Assembly (NCBI GenBank): GCA_000621905.1
Contig: JHXB01000013.1
Location: 27,593-91,592, forward strand
Origin: Lachnospiraceae bacterium NC2004
Lineage (GTDB): Bacteria > Bacillota > Clostridia > Lachnospirales > Lachnospiraceae
DNA length: 64,000 nucleotides
Direction: 5' to 3'
Below the pieces are notes generated by a model. That model saw nothing but the letters and a program-made list of their open reading frames with translations, did no database searches and was not told the DNA's origin. Below, one piece after another: positions 18,022 through 27,354 of this stretch (the stretch's first letter is position 1; the number at the start of each line of letters is the position of its first letter). A program made the translations under genes and the position numbers.

Positions 18022-20289
18022 TTATTGTCTTGAAAACTGATTAATAAGATTCCATACTTCTTCATTTTCACTCTCATTAAACTCATAACAAACATTTCCT
18101 GAATTATAGATTCCACAAGAGTCAGTTGCAGGAGAAATAATTCCCAATGTTCCATCGGCACGTTTTAAGTAAAGTGTTGTATAAAACGGGCATTCACTTG
18201 CACCTTTAATAGTATGTGCAGAGCTAAGCAAACTCTCGAGTTTAGACAATACCCTTTTATCTTCACAATGAAGCATACCACTTTCATTTGACTTTATATC
18301 AAGTTCAGGCGGTAACTCCATGGTATCAGAAACCCAAATGTCTGCCGAAACTATATCATGTATATCCTCCGGTTTAAAGTCAACCGCTCCTTCCAACCCT
18401 TCAGGAACATATAACGGATAATATGTTGTTACATCATCATTTCTTGTTTCACAAAAACACAATTCACCGATTCTAGATCCATAATGAAGCCATGTAAACA
18501 CTTTATCATTATTGTCATCCCATACTTCAACTGAGCCCGGAACAATGTCAGAGTTCATTTTATATTTAAATGTAGGATCTTCTTCAGCAGCCAATTCGAG
18601 AGGATTCTTGTGAAACTCAATACCATCATAATTACACGGCATTTTCTTTAATGTATCTTCAGAAATGTTATATACATACATATCATCATTAGAAATCGGA
18701 TGAAGGTAAACAAGATTACCATCAACGCTTACTCTCTCATCGCAATAATCGTCTCCTTGAGTTTGATTGCAACCTATAGCTGCTAAATCAACAGAATTAA
18801 CGATAGCTCTTTTACTCTTAGAATAAACAAATAATCCAACATACTCGCTAAACACTATCTTATCTTTGTCAGCATATAACAAATACGCAAGATCTGCTCC
18901 CACATAATTCGAAAGATGAACCTTAGGTCTTGTAATTACAACAGTGTCAGAATTATCATTTTCTTCGGCTCTCTTTTCAGCATTTTTCAGATTTCTCGCT
19001 TGCTGTTTATCAATATAATCTCCTTTAAACACTTTACTCCATAGGTATACCGGATAATTATCTTTTACATCTTCCTTAAAATATGCTCCTTCCCTTGGAT
19101 GCCATTCCTCAACAAGTTTAAAATCGTCATTATCTTTTTTAACCGTAAATATAGACGCTACATGAGATGCGGATTTCTCGGATAATTCACCGTTATTATA
19201 ACTATAGTCTTCATCTAAAACATAAGAGTATACCTTATATGTATTCCCTAATCTTTTTATTCCTAGAACTTCAACATCACACACATGAATATAATCATTA
19301 TCCGGTGTTTCAATTTCCGATTTTATAAAACTAATAAGTTCATCCGTAGACACAGCACTCGGAGTTGTCAAAAAACACAAGCTCGCTACAATACAAACAA
19401 GCACTGCAAAAATCACAATCCATAAAGATGGTTTCTTATAGTTAACTATCCCCTTTATGCGACCTTTTACTCCAATTTCGCCAAATGCTACCGGACAAGC
19501 AGATATCATTTTCTTTTTGGTACTGCAATCAAGCAACGCCTGCGAATATCCGACAATAAAATCATCATCCTTATCCTTAATAACTCTCTCATCACAAGCA
19601 GCTTCTATGTCCTTGCATAAAAGAATATACGCAAGATAACTAAGCGGGTTAAACCAATATACTGCAAGAAGAATATAACCAAATGGCTTCCACCAATGAT
19701 CATGTCTGCTTAAGTGCGCATTTTCATGTGCTATCACACGTTCAAATGTTGCAGCGTCCATACCTGACGGCACGTAAATGATAGGCATAAAAATCCCCAA
19801 AATAAACGGAGATTCCACATCATCACATTCATATATGTTATCTTTAACTTTAACTGAGGCACTTACTCTGCGTCTCAAACTAACATAGCTTATAAGCGCA
19901 TATACAATCAACACTACTACACCAACAATCCATATAATCCCTGCGATGTGAATTAAGACTTGCATCGGATTAGCACTCACCTCGACTTTAGGTGAAAATG
20001 TTGTCTCTATTACAGGATTAACTGCACCATCAATAACTTGAAATCCGGAATTAATCTGTGGCTTAGCATCATAAGTTATAGTGCTTGGAACAACTTCAGC
20101 ACTCGGAAGCAAACTAACCACACTTGTTAAAGAAAACGGACAGATAAGTCTTAGGGCAACAACTCCCCATAACAAACAATGAATCCACTTCGGTGCCTTC
20201 TTAAACAACAACCTGATTACTAATACAGCAACAATAAGGTATGATGCATTTAAAGAAAGATTTAACACTTTCAAAAATACTGCTTCCAT
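18022..20289 (-). CDS. BlaR1-type M56 metallopeptidase sensor (no penicillin-sensor domain)
   Basis: A 755-residue membrane protein. N-terminal transmembrane segments and a zinc-protease domain with HENAH (His188, Glu189, His192) and the downstream EAACDERV segment place it in peptidase family M56. In BlaR1/MecR1 this protease triggers loss of the BlaI repressor. A further membrane segment (VIFAVLVCIVASLCFL) leads to a long outside region. That region has no SxxK, SxN or KTG penicillin-binding motifs; it has beta-rich sequence (YVGADLAYLLYADKDKIVF) of unrecognised family. So the signal sensed is probably not a beta-lactam bound covalently. It follows the blaI-like gene by 3 bp and is surely co-transcribed. 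Confidence 0.88.
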   Translation of the reverse strand: MEAVFLKVLNLSLNASYLIVAVLVIRLLFKKAPKWIHCLLWGVVALRLICPFSLTSVVSLLPSAEVVPSTITYDAKPQINSGFQVIDGAVNPVIETTFSPKVEVSANPMQVLIHIAGIIWIVGVVVLIVYALISYVSLRRRVSASVKVKDNIYECDDVESPFILGIFMPIIYVPSGMDAATFERVIAHENAHLSRHDHWWKPFGYILLAVYWFNPLSYLAYILLCKDIEAACDERVIKDKDDDFIVGYSQALLDCSTKKKMISACPVAFGEIGVKGRIKGIVNYKKPSLWIVIFAVLVCIVASLCFLTTPSAVSTDELISFIKSEIETPDNDYIHVCDVEVLGIKRLGNTYKVYSYVLDEDYSYNNGELSEKSASHVASIFTVKKDNDDFKLVEEWHPREGAYFKEDVKDNYPVYLWSKVFKGDYIDKQQARNLKNAEKRAEENDNSDTVVITRPKVHLSNYVGADLAYLLYADKDKIVFSEYVGLFVYSKSKRAIVNSVDLAAIGCNQTQGDDYCDERVSVDGNLVYLHPISNDDMYVYNISEDTLKKMPCNYDGIEFHKNPLELAAEEDPTFKYKMNSDIVPGSVEVWDDNNDKVFTWLHYGSRIGELCFCETRNDDVTTYYPLYVPEGLEGAVDFKPEDIHDIVSADIWVSDTMELPPELDIKSNESGMLHCEDKRVLSKLESLLSSAHTIKGASECPFYTTLYLKRADGTLGIISPATDSCGIYNSGNVCYEFNESENEEVWNLINQFSRQ

Positions 20290-20292
20290 GAA

Positions 20293-20658
20293 TCATCTCT
20301 CCCTTCCCTTAAAACCATCTATCAAATGCTGAATTTCATCTATCTCTTTCTTGGTTAGTTTCTTTCTTGATGCAAATGCAGCAATAAATGCAGGTAAAGA
20401 TCCCTCGTAAGACTCCTCAACAATCTGCTCACTCTTAGCTGAATAAAAGTCTTCTTTAGCTATCAGTGATGTTACTACGCCATCTTCGTTCAGAAGCAGC
20501 CCTTTTTCACATAATTTTTTTAGTACCGTGTAAGTTGTAGATTTCTTCCATCCTAACTCCTGATTGCATAGTTTTACCAAATCTCCGGATTCTACAGGCT
20601 CGTACTCCCAAACAATATCTGCAAACCGCTCTTGAACCGCTCCTAACTCGATATACAT
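20293..20658 (-). CDS. BlaI/MecI/CopY-family transcriptional repressor
   Basis: A 121-residue winged-helix repressor. Matching features are the short N-terminal start (MYIELGAVQERFADIVWEYE), the recognition region WKKSTTYTVLKKLCEKGLL, and a C-terminal dimerisation helix. BlaI proteins are inactivated by the partner M56 protease, encoded directly downstream. Inverted repeats of GGTCTA / TAGACC overlap the promoter just upstream, as expected for autoregulation. The target genes other than this operon are not visible in the window; no beta-lactamase gene is present. Confidence 0.93.
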   Translation of the reverse strand: MYIELGAVQERFADIVWEYEPVESGDLVKLCNQELGWKKSTTYTVLKKLCEKGLLLNEDGVVTSLIAKEDFYSAKSEQIVEESYEGSLPAFIAAFASRKKLTKKEIDEIQHLIDGFKGRER

Positions 20659-20708
20659 AGCACAATCTCACTCCTTATATTAAAGAATAAATATCAATAA
20701 CAATCGCA

Positions 20709-20761
20709 GGTCTATTCTTGTAGACCATCTGTAGTCTATCACGATAGACCGTTGGTGTCAA
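20709..20761 (-). promoter_or_regulatory. blaI-blaR promoter with two operators
   Basis: Minus strand: TTGACA (20756-20761), 17 bp, TAGACT (20733-20738). Two inverted repeats overlap it: GTCTATCACGATAGAC (20734-20749) inside the promoter and GGTCTATTCTTGTAGACC (20709-20726) just past the start site. A third related junction (TAGACCATCTGTAGTCTA) lies between them. Confidence 0.8.
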
Positions 20762-20784
20762 CATCTTTTTAAACATTTTATAAT

Positions 20785-20816
20785 AAAAAAGCCTTACCCA
20801 CAATGGATAAGGCTCT
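20785..20816 (-). terminator. Terminator of the ATPase gene
   Basis: Minus strand: AGCCTTATCCA and TGGGTAAGGCT form a stem around TTG, followed by TTTTTTATT. It separates the ATPase gene from the blaI promoter. Confidence 0.8.
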
Positions 20817-20839
20817 TCTACATGGTTCAATCGATAATC

Positions 20840-21889
20840 TCACACCCAAAACTTAGCAATCTCACCAAATCTTGGAAGGTTTAAGCTTAAATATCCATAC
20901 TCCGAAGTATCAATTAATCCTTTTCTTTTTAATCTATCTCTGTAAACAGACAATTTATTATTCGGCATATCAAGGCTATTACATATATCTTTTACCTTCA
21001 TCCTACCATTTAACACAAGGAGAGTTATAATACTCTTCTCTGTTTCTGGTAACTCAAACCAAATCTTCTCATAAACATATTCACTCAATGTACTGTCATA
21101 ATAAGAAATCAGTTCATCAAAATCACATTTATCATTAGATTCAAATATCTTATCCCAGTATAAATACCCTAATGCTTGATATGCAAATGCATAACCATTC
21201 GTTAAATGTGCAAGTTTCTTTGCCTCTTCATCATTTAACTTAAACACTGCTTTATACCTAATAGCAATCGAAGCGATACTTAATGGTTCAAGGTAAATCT
21301 TAGGAGCACGATAAAGAAATGTTAAACTTTTTTCGTTTTGAAGATTGTTGATATTCTCATACAATCCTGTCATAAGAAGAAATACCGGCAGTTTGGATCT
21401 TAATAATATCTGATACACACTTGCAAACGCTCTCACATACTTGTTATTAATTATCTCATCAATAACAATCAAAACTCTATATTTCTTCTTTTTTAATTCT
21501 TTTAGAAGGCTCTCTAGTGCTACTGTTATATCAAATATCGGTGTAGAATTAGTCAATGAAACTCCAATTCCAAGCCCAGATAAATCTATTTTGGCATCAA
21601 TAAAAAGATTCTGCAGCCCCCGCCTACTATACAAATTAGCTGCAATACTATTAAGAATGTCTACATCAGGTGACACATTAATAACAACCCAATTCTTCAT
21701 ATTAACAAATGTATCCGAGAGATTAGAAAGCATAACCGTTTTCCCTGCGCCTCTTACACCTGATAATAAATATAGATAATTCGATGGAACATCACTCGTA
21801 AACATATCTGTAATTTGATTCATCTGAACAGTTCTTGATATATATTCATTCGGCTCAATTCCAAATGATAATGTATACGGATTATTCAT
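20840..21889 (-). CDS. P-loop ATPase with C-terminal winged helix (STAND/archaeal-ATPase-like)
   Basis: About 349 residues. Walker A is GVRGAGKT (about 44-51), Walker B is VLIVIDEI (about 140-147), and the C-terminal 80 residues form a winged-helix-like DNA-binding fold (KVKDICNSLDMPNNKLSVYRDRLKRKG by pieces). This layout is that of the archaeal-ATPase/STAND-like group whose members often act as regulators or in mobile and defence contexts; the role here is unknown. ATG 21889 is preferred over GTG 21898 because GAGGTG lies 8 bases before it. The gene is alone, between two terminators, with its own promoter followed by a five-copy operator array, suggesting autoregulation by its winged helix. 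Confidence 0.85.
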   Translation of the reverse strand: MNNPYTLSFGIEPNEYISRTVQMNQITDMFTSDVPSNYLYLLSGVRGAGKTVMLSNLSDTFVNMKNWVVINVSPDVDILNSIAANLYSRRGLQNLFIDAKIDLSGLGIGVSLTNSTPIFDITVALESLLKELKKKKYRVLIVIDEIINNKYVRAFASVYQILLRSKLPVFLLMTGLYENINNLQNEKSLTFLYRAPKIYLEPLSIASIAIRYKAVFKLNDEEAKKLAHLTNGYAFAYQALGYLYWDKIFESNDKCDFDELISYYDSTLSEYVYEKIWFELPETEKSIITLLVLNGRMKVKDICNSLDMPNNKLSVYRDRLKRKGLIDTSEYGYLSLNLPRFGEIAKFWV

Positions 21890-21910
21890 AAATAACACCT
21901 CACATCTATC

Positions 21911-21980
21911 AGTTATAACTTTTATTTCTCAGTTATAATTAGTTATAACTTCCACTTCTCAGTTATAATTAGTTATAACT
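21911..21980. repeat. Operator array: five AGTTATAA(C/T)T decamers
   Basis: Palindromic AGTTATAACT occurs at 21911, 21941 and 21971, and AGTTATAATT at 21931 and 21961. Spacing is 20, 10, 20, 10 bp, so all copies lie on the same helix face. They fill the region between the -10 and the start codon of the ATPase gene. The larger unit CTCAGTTATAATT + AGTTATAACT is repeated twice at a 30-bp period. Confidence 0.85.
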
Positions 21981-21982
21981 TT

Positions 21983-22011
21983 ATAATACATTTATTCTTC
22001 ATTTAAGTCAA
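21983..22011 (-). promoter_or_regulatory. Promoter of the ATPase gene
   Basis: Minus strand: TTGACT (22006-22011), 17 bp, TATTAT (21983-21988). The operator array begins immediately downstream, positioned to block initiation or elongation. Confidence 0.75.
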
Positions 22012-22041
22012 GTAGTACAGGGCCCATGGCGCGCAAACAAC

Positions 22042-22072
22042 TAAAATCCTCCGGCATGTGCCGGAGGATTTG
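22042..22072 (-). terminator. Terminator of the 1256-aa surface protein gene
   Basis: AAATCCTCCGGCA / TGCCGGAGGATTT, near-perfect 13-bp stem with T-rich flanks on both sides. Same hairpin core as at 16446-16475. Confidence 0.82.
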
Positions 22073-22074
22073 TT

Positions 22075-25000
22075 TTAGTATGTTCTTAACTTAGTATTCT
22101 TGGCTATCTTACTGTTCTTTAAGAGTATATGATATGGCTTGTAGTATTCGTCAGGCATCTTGATGATAGCATTTTTCTTGATCTTAGAAAATGAATACTT
22201 ACCTATTGATGTTATGGTATTGGTTGTAATATTGGTGTTCTTAAGACTGCTGTCCTTATAGAATACATAGGTGCCGATAGTGGTTACCTTACCACCTATC
22301 TTAAGGTTCTTCAGCTTAGTACAGTTCATAAACGCTTTGCTCTCGACACTCTTTAAGCCACCACCCAAAGTGACGCTTGTAAGCTTCTTACAACCGTATA
22401 CAGCCTGCTTACCTATCGCCTTACAGTTGGTCTTATTACAGGTAAATGTCATAAGCTTCTTACAGCCCTTAAACGCGTAATTAGCAACTCTTGTAACCTT
22501 ATATGTAACTATTCCGAATTCAACCGTATTAGGCACATTAACCGTAGTTATATTAGCACTCTTAGGTCTATAAAGAGTAACCTCTCCCTTGGTGTCAGAT
22601 GACAATGTAACTTTATACTTATACTTGCCAACCGTAAAATACGAATTGACAGGTAACGCATATTCAACAACAGGCTCTATCACCGTAGGGTTAGATGGAG
22701 TAGCATTACCGCTTGAAACAGGAAACTTCCTGTTATATATAGCTTCTATCATAACAAGTTTCTGATACTCTGCATCTCCAACCAACGCTTTCTGCGCGTC
22801 TGTTAATGCGTTATATGCAGCTCGCGCTGCCTGTATCGATGACGCCATACCTTTAATTATGTACGCGTCACTGACATTTCCGTTGTCAGTATTGACCTCT
22901 ATAAGAGCAATACACTCGGCCGCAAGTTGCTTGTCCGACTTGACTTTCGGAGTGCCGTCTTCGGAAACAGCATCCTCTGAAGCCTCCTCTTCCTCTGTAG
23001 AAGTTCCTCCATCCTTCATCCACTGTGCATAAAGCGTCGTGTCTGCGGTAGGTGTAAACTTCTCACCCGGAACATAGTCGGTTCCTCTTCCGCTTGATGC
23101 GGTATTCCACTTAACGAACTTATATCCTACTCTTGCGTAGTAACATTTCTGAACTTCAACCTGAGTTCCGGCAACATAAGCTGCGTCAAATGAAGCCATG
23201 CTTCCGATACCACCGGTTCCGTTGTAATTAACCTTATATCTTGTAAGCTCCTGAACTGTGTAAGTCGCGCGTCCCCATTTGGCTGTATTCTCGGTAGAGG
23301 TAGCCGTAACTACAAGTTTAGAAGTGTTGGTACTTGCGGGCTCATTTTCACTAATGTAAAGCTTGGCGGTCTTGCCGTCCGCTCCCGGAACAATACGTGT
23401 CTTTTTGTCGTAATCAGGGTCTGTAGGCTCAGCAATGTCAACCGCTCCCGAAAGGCTCCATGTAACAGTTCCAGTTGCCGGAGTACCGGTTACAGAAACC
23501 GTAAGGTCTAACACTTCTCCCTGATTGATTACCTTGTCACTAGGCTTAACGTATACCTTATCGATACTGACATTGACAATCCACTGTGCATATAATGTAA
23601 CATCTGACTGAAGTGTAAATGTATCTCCAGGATTATACTTGGTTCCGCTACCATTCTTGGCAGTGTTCCATCCATCAAATGTGTATCCGTTACACTTAAT
23701 TGATGTAGTACCTTCGTTCTTGACAACCGTAACCGACGCACTCTCTGCGTCTTTCTCAACACTTGGTATCGTTCCCGTTACCGTCTTGTTGGTCGGTGCA
23801 TTCTTGTCATAAGTAAGGACGTATTTGGTTCCGATGTCGAGCTCAATAAAATCAGTCTGATTCGGATCCTCCATTGATATAGCCCTTATTGTAAGAGCAG
23901 GCGCAGTTTCATTGGCTGCAACTGACAATACTCCGGCTGAAGTAATAGAAGTAGCACCACTGACATTACCATCAACCTCCCAGGTCACTCTCGTTCCTGT
24001 GTTAGAACCGTCGGCGACAGTAACCGTCGCTTTGAAATTGGCTGTATATCCCTTGTAAAGCTTAGTAAGCGATTCATCTTCAGGTGATACCTCAACGTCA
24101 TCTACTCTGACCACATGTATGATATAAGTAACTACTTCACTGTCAGTATATCCGTTGCATCGAGCAAATGTCTTAATCGTAGTATCTGTTGCCCCTAAAC
24201 CGACCACTATACCATCGGCAGTGTATGTTAACTTACTTGCATTGGTACCACTCGGATCAATACCGTTTCTTGTATAGTAGATATCAGTCGGAGTATCACT
24301 ATCTCCGGCTTTAGATGTAAGGAATATATTGGCGCTTGTCTGACTACCGCTAAGCACAATGTTCAAACGCGTCGAAGTCTCTGTATCTGTTCTGTTGATA
24401 ATCGAATGGTCCGATGTAATATCAGGCTCAGAACACTTACCCTCGGTAATTTTAGCTATAACCCTAACACTCTTTGTTACATGATAAGTGCCTGTGACTC
24501 TGATTTTGGAAGGTTTACCCGCGTTGCTTGGGTCCTCCTCATACCATCCCTCAAAGTTACGACCTGCCTGAGTTCCTGTAACATTCGGGATGTTAGTCAT
24601 AACCTTGTCATGTACTACATCTAATGAACCTTCAGTAGCACTTGTTACGTTAAAGTCCCCTCCATAATCGGCAAGTACGCCTTGTCCGTTATCAACTACA
24701 AATGTCACCGTATGTCCATATCTTAAGAGCAATCTCTTCTCAGTACCCTGAGTACTCTTAACAACCTCACATCCATCCTGATCAGGAATAATATATTCAA
24801 ACTTAGCTCCGGTATTAATAAGATCCTTGGTATCCGCACCTGTTATCTCAACCATAGAGCCTGACTGACTTTCATCAACACCTGAAGGAGCAATCTGAGA
24901 ATATACACCAATCTTAGCAGTATTACGTAAATCTTCTTCTAAGTGAATACCACCACCTTGTACCGAGGTTCCTGAAGCCTTGTAGTACACATTCTGTGGA

Positions 25001-25845
25001 GTCCTTGCAGCATCCCCTAAAGTATTGCCATAAATATATGGAGAGCCTTTCAAGTATAAAGGCATTGTACTCTCAAGGTACACACCTGCTCCATATCCCG
25101 ACTTACCTGACTGAAGAGTGTTACCCATGATCTTACCGCCATACATATACATTCTACCTCTATTGACGTATACACCACCACCGGATATAGGGCTATTCTC
25201 TATAATCGCTCCGTCATTCATGTAAAATGTACCGAGGTAACTTGAATATGTATCAACATATACGGTACCCGGTCCGTTATTGCCTGTCTCAGGGTTCTTA
25301 GGCACAGACATCTCAGCATTATTACAGTGAGTAAGCGTACTCTTGGCACCATTCATCGTAAAAGTACCGCCACCAACGTAAACAAGACAGTTAGAGGTAC
25401 TTCCACCATCAATCTTAATGTTCTCTATGGTAAGACTCTTTCCTGCTCCTACCCTAAAAACTGTTATATTGGAAATACGTGAAATCCTGGCTTCCGTCGT
25501 CTCGCTGCTTGACTTAACCGTCACATTGGCCTCGATATTAAGAGTATCTGTAAGCAGGCACTCGGTACCTTCGGTTAAGATAATCTCAAATCTGGTATTA
25601 CCGTTACCTGACGCGTTAGCCGACGCATTAGCCGATGCAACCGCCTCTGTAAGAGATGTCATAAAATACGACGCTTCAGCACCGGTGTTAATCTGTATCA
25701 TTTTGAGGGTACAAGAAGTATTGTCTGTCGCTCTTGTAGTTACAGCTCTTAGTCCTAAAACAGCCGCCACCGCGACTAATAATAGTACAAATGAAGCTAT
25801 ACCCCGTCTTAATCTATTTACTCTATCATTATAAACACGAGCCAT
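22075..25845 (-). CDS. Large surface protein: beta-helix, InlB/Ig repeats and LRR_5 C-terminus
   Basis: 1256 residues. An N-terminal hydrophobic segment (FVLLLVAVAAVLGLRAV) acts as signal or anchor. Residues about 80-350 resemble a right-handed beta helix of the pectate-lyase-like type (GGGTFTMNGAKSTLTHC, GGGVYVNRGRMYMYGGK). Next come an InlB-type repeat (NFEGWYEEDPS), a chitobiase-C-like segment (IYYTRNGIDPSG), Big_2-like domains, and two more InlB-type modules ending TTLYAQW. An acidic linker (EASEDAVSEDG) precedes a C-terminal LRR_5/BspA-like block (YAFKGCKKL, AFMNCTKLKNLKIGG). No catalytic motif is visible. It is likely an adhesin or matrix-binding protein. GGAGG precedes the ATG. It stands alone between terminators and repeats. 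Confidence 0.85.
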   Translation of the reverse strand: MARVYNDRVNRLRRGIASFVLLLVAVAAVLGLRAVTTRATDNTSCTLKMIQINTGAEASYFMTSLTEAVASANASANASGNGNTRFEIILTEGTECLLTDTLNIEANVTVKSSSETTEARISRISNITVFRVGAGKSLTIENIKIDGGSTSNCLVYVGGGTFTMNGAKSTLTHCNNAEMSVPKNPETGNNGPGTVYVDTYSSYLGTFYMNDGAIIENSPISGGGVYVNRGRMYMYGGKIMGNTLQSGKSGYGAGVYLESTMPLYLKGSPYIYGNTLGDAARTPQNVYYKASGTSVQGGGIHLEEDLRNTAKIGVYSQIAPSGVDESQSGSMVEITGADTKDLINTGAKFEYIIPDQDGCEVVKSTQGTEKRLLLRYGHTVTFVVDNGQGVLADYGGDFNVTSATEGSLDVVHDKVMTNIPNVTGTQAGRNFEGWYEEDPSNAGKPSKIRVTGTYHVTKSVRVIAKITEGKCSEPDITSDHSIINRTDTETSTRLNIVLSGSQTSANIFLTSKAGDSDTPTDIYYTRNGIDPSGTNASKLTYTADGIVVGLGATDTTIKTFARCNGYTDSEVVTYIIHVVRVDDVEVSPEDESLTKLYKGYTANFKATVTVADGSNTGTRVTWEVDGNVSGATSITSAGVLSVAANETAPALTIRAISMEDPNQTDFIELDIGTKYVLTYDKNAPTNKTVTGTIPSVEKDAESASVTVVKNEGTTSIKCNGYTFDGWNTAKNGSGTKYNPGDTFTLQSDVTLYAQWIVNVSIDKVYVKPSDKVINQGEVLDLTVSVTGTPATGTVTWSLSGAVDIAEPTDPDYDKKTRIVPGADGKTAKLYISENEPASTNTSKLVVTATSTENTAKWGRATYTVQELTRYKVNYNGTGGIGSMASFDAAYVAGTQVEVQKCYYARVGYKFVKWNTASSGRGTDYVPGEKFTPTADTTLYAQWMKDGGTSTEEEEASEDAVSEDGTPKVKSDKQLAAECIALIEVNTDNGNVSDAYIIKGMASSIQAARAAYNALTDAQKALVGDAEYQKLVMIEAIYNRKFPVSSGNATPSNPTVIEPVVEYALPVNSYFTVGKYKYKVTLSSDTKGEVTLYRPKSANITTVNVPNTVEFGIVTYKVTRVANYAFKGCKKLMTFTCNKTNCKAIGKQAVYGCKKLTSVTLGGGLKSVESKAFMNCTKLKNLKIGGKVTTIGTYVFYKDSSLKNTNITTNTITSIGKYSFSKIKKNAIIKMPDEYYKPYHILLKNSKIAKNTKLRTY

Positions 25846-25868
25846 AAAAACACCTCCGAAAAACTATT

Positions 25869-25908
25869 ATCCCCAAGATCCTTCGGAACTTCGTTCCTCA
25901 GGATGACA
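25869..25908. repeat. Dispersed intergenic repeat, copy 2
   Basis: AAGATCCTTCGGAACTTCG followed by TTCCTCAGGATGACAT, a shorter member of the family first seen at 3746-3828. Confidence 0.7.
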
Positions 25909-25935
25909 TATAAAATATATTCTAAATTATATCTC

Positions 25936-25973
25936 ACAAAAATCAGAATCCTGTGATATCTAGTCACGATTCT
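25936..25973 (-). terminator. Terminator overlapping the stop of the kinase-fusion gene
   Basis: Minus strand: AGAATC-GTGA and TCAC-GATTCT pair around TAGATA, followed by GATTTTTG. The stem includes the stop codon of the upstream frame. Confidence 0.7.
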
Positions 25974-27346
25974 GCAGCATTTGACACTTTAGGCTTGTCC
26001 TGATATTTCTTAATAACTTCCTTAACACTTAACGAAGCATCATCCATATAATTGCTTCTGACTGCGTGCTCAATAATATCGGCAACTCCGTCATATCCAA
26101 AGAGAGTAGAGTCAAGGCACATGTGGTAATTAGCCGCTGCCTTCCAGTCCTCTCCCGTAAAATGCCTGTAATAGACATCAACATCAGCATCCTGATGTGT
26201 AATCATGTCAATAGCCTTCTTAAAGCTTACATGATATTTATTCTCCATGTATACTATTCTGTGCTGTTCATCAGCAGTAATATGCACATGAAGCGCTGAA
26301 CTCAATTCTCTTAAAATGTAATGACTACAGTGACCTACAATAATGCAGCTCTGCTCGTTGGCTAGCTTCATAATCGCCGATCTCTGCGCCTCGTAAAGCC
26401 CCCTGTAAACCTCCATATCCTCACTCACAAGTTTATAATTCTCCTTGATAAACGCCTCTATAGGGTTGACATAAAGCTTCTCGTTATGCTTGGTAACATA
26501 GTCAACAGAGAAATGTCCCTCATCGGCTATCATGGAAATAAGCTCTTTATCGTATACAGGAATCTTAAGTTTCTCTCCGAGCATCCTTGCGATAACTCTT
26601 CCACCGCTGCCTGACTCTGAGGTTACAGTGATAACAAGCTTCTTGTTCTTGTCAGGATTCCATGCAGAGCGGTATACGAAACTACCCTCATTTTGGAAAT
26701 AGTGTCCTACAAAACTAAGCTTAGAAGTAAACTTTCTTGAAATCGGTCCGACTAAGATAACTGCAATAAGAGTACCCTCTCTTACGGCAACAACCTCACC
26801 TAATAAAAAGAGCGAAAGCCCTACGGCAATCGCAGCCATGACTGCATCCGCAGACAATTTAACAATCGAAAATTCAACATGAAATACATCAGATATGGCT
26901 TTGATAAATGCTTCCGTAGAAATCATAGCCACATCCGCTACAACCTGACAGGTTATTCCAAAAGCCCTAAATACGCATCCGATTAGCAACATAAGAAGCG
27001 ACGAAGCGTAATTATTAGGCGTTATAAACATCAATACCGCCATCGCGCCATCAAGCACGATGGAAAATGCCAATGTCACCGGAACTTGCAGTAACATTTG
27101 CCCGGTGAACTTCTTTCTAAGCAAAAGAATCTGTATAATAAGCAGAAACATATAAAATGCAAATGTCCATGTACCAAATGACAGCTTCGTACAATAAAGA
27201 CTTGCGACATAAGGTATACAGGCAGTAGGCCCCGTTCCCAATGCAGACTTGGTCATAAGAGCGAGACCTATTGCATTTACACAGATTCCAAAAAGAAAGA
27301 GTGCATATCTCTTGATTAATTCGGATTTGTTTCTACTCTCATTCAT
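25964..27346 (-). CDS. YczE/YitT-like membrane domain fused to cytidylate-kinase-like domain
   Basis: 460 residues in two parts. Residues about 1-205 contain five or so membrane helices with the GLALMTKSALGTGPTACIPY start typical of the YczE/YitT-like family of unknown transport function. Residues about 228-445 are a cytidylate-kinase-like P-loop domain (VITVTSESGSGGRVIARMLG, VYDKELI, SCIIVGHCSHYIL). The loop SESGSGG is the 'cytidylate kinase-like family' variant of the usual GxxGxGK, without the canonical Lys, so CMP kinase activity is doubtful. It follows the downstream diguanylate cyclase gene by 8 bp and is thus the last gene of a three-gene operon. Its role, perhaps regulation of a transporter, is inference. 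Confidence 0.82.
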   Translation of the reverse strand: MNESRNKSELIKRYALFLFGICVNAIGLALMTKSALGTGPTACIPYVASLYCTKLSFGTWTFAFYMFLLIIQILLLRKKFTGQMLLQVPVTLAFSIVLDGAMAVLMFITPNNYASSLLMLLIGCVFRAFGITCQVVADVAMISTEAFIKAISDVFHVEFSIVKLSADAVMAAIAVGLSLFLLGEVVAVREGTLIAVILVGPISRKFTSKLSFVGHYFQNEGSFVYRSAWNPDKNKKLVITVTSESGSGGRVIARMLGEKLKIPVYDKELISMIADEGHFSVDYVTKHNEKLYVNPIEAFIKENYKLVSEDMEVYRGLYEAQRSAIMKLANEQSCIIVGHCSHYILRELSSALHVHITADEQHRIVYMENKYHVSFKKAIDMITHQDADVDVYYRHFTGEDWKAAANYHMCLDSTLFGYDGVADIIEHAVRSNYMDDASLSVKEVIKKYQDKPKVSNAAES

Positions 27347-27354
27347 ATAGCAAT

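Noticed and set aside
18022..20658. Beta-lactam resistance operon
   Set aside because: The sensor lacks penicillin-binding motifs and no beta-lactamase or PBP gene is present.
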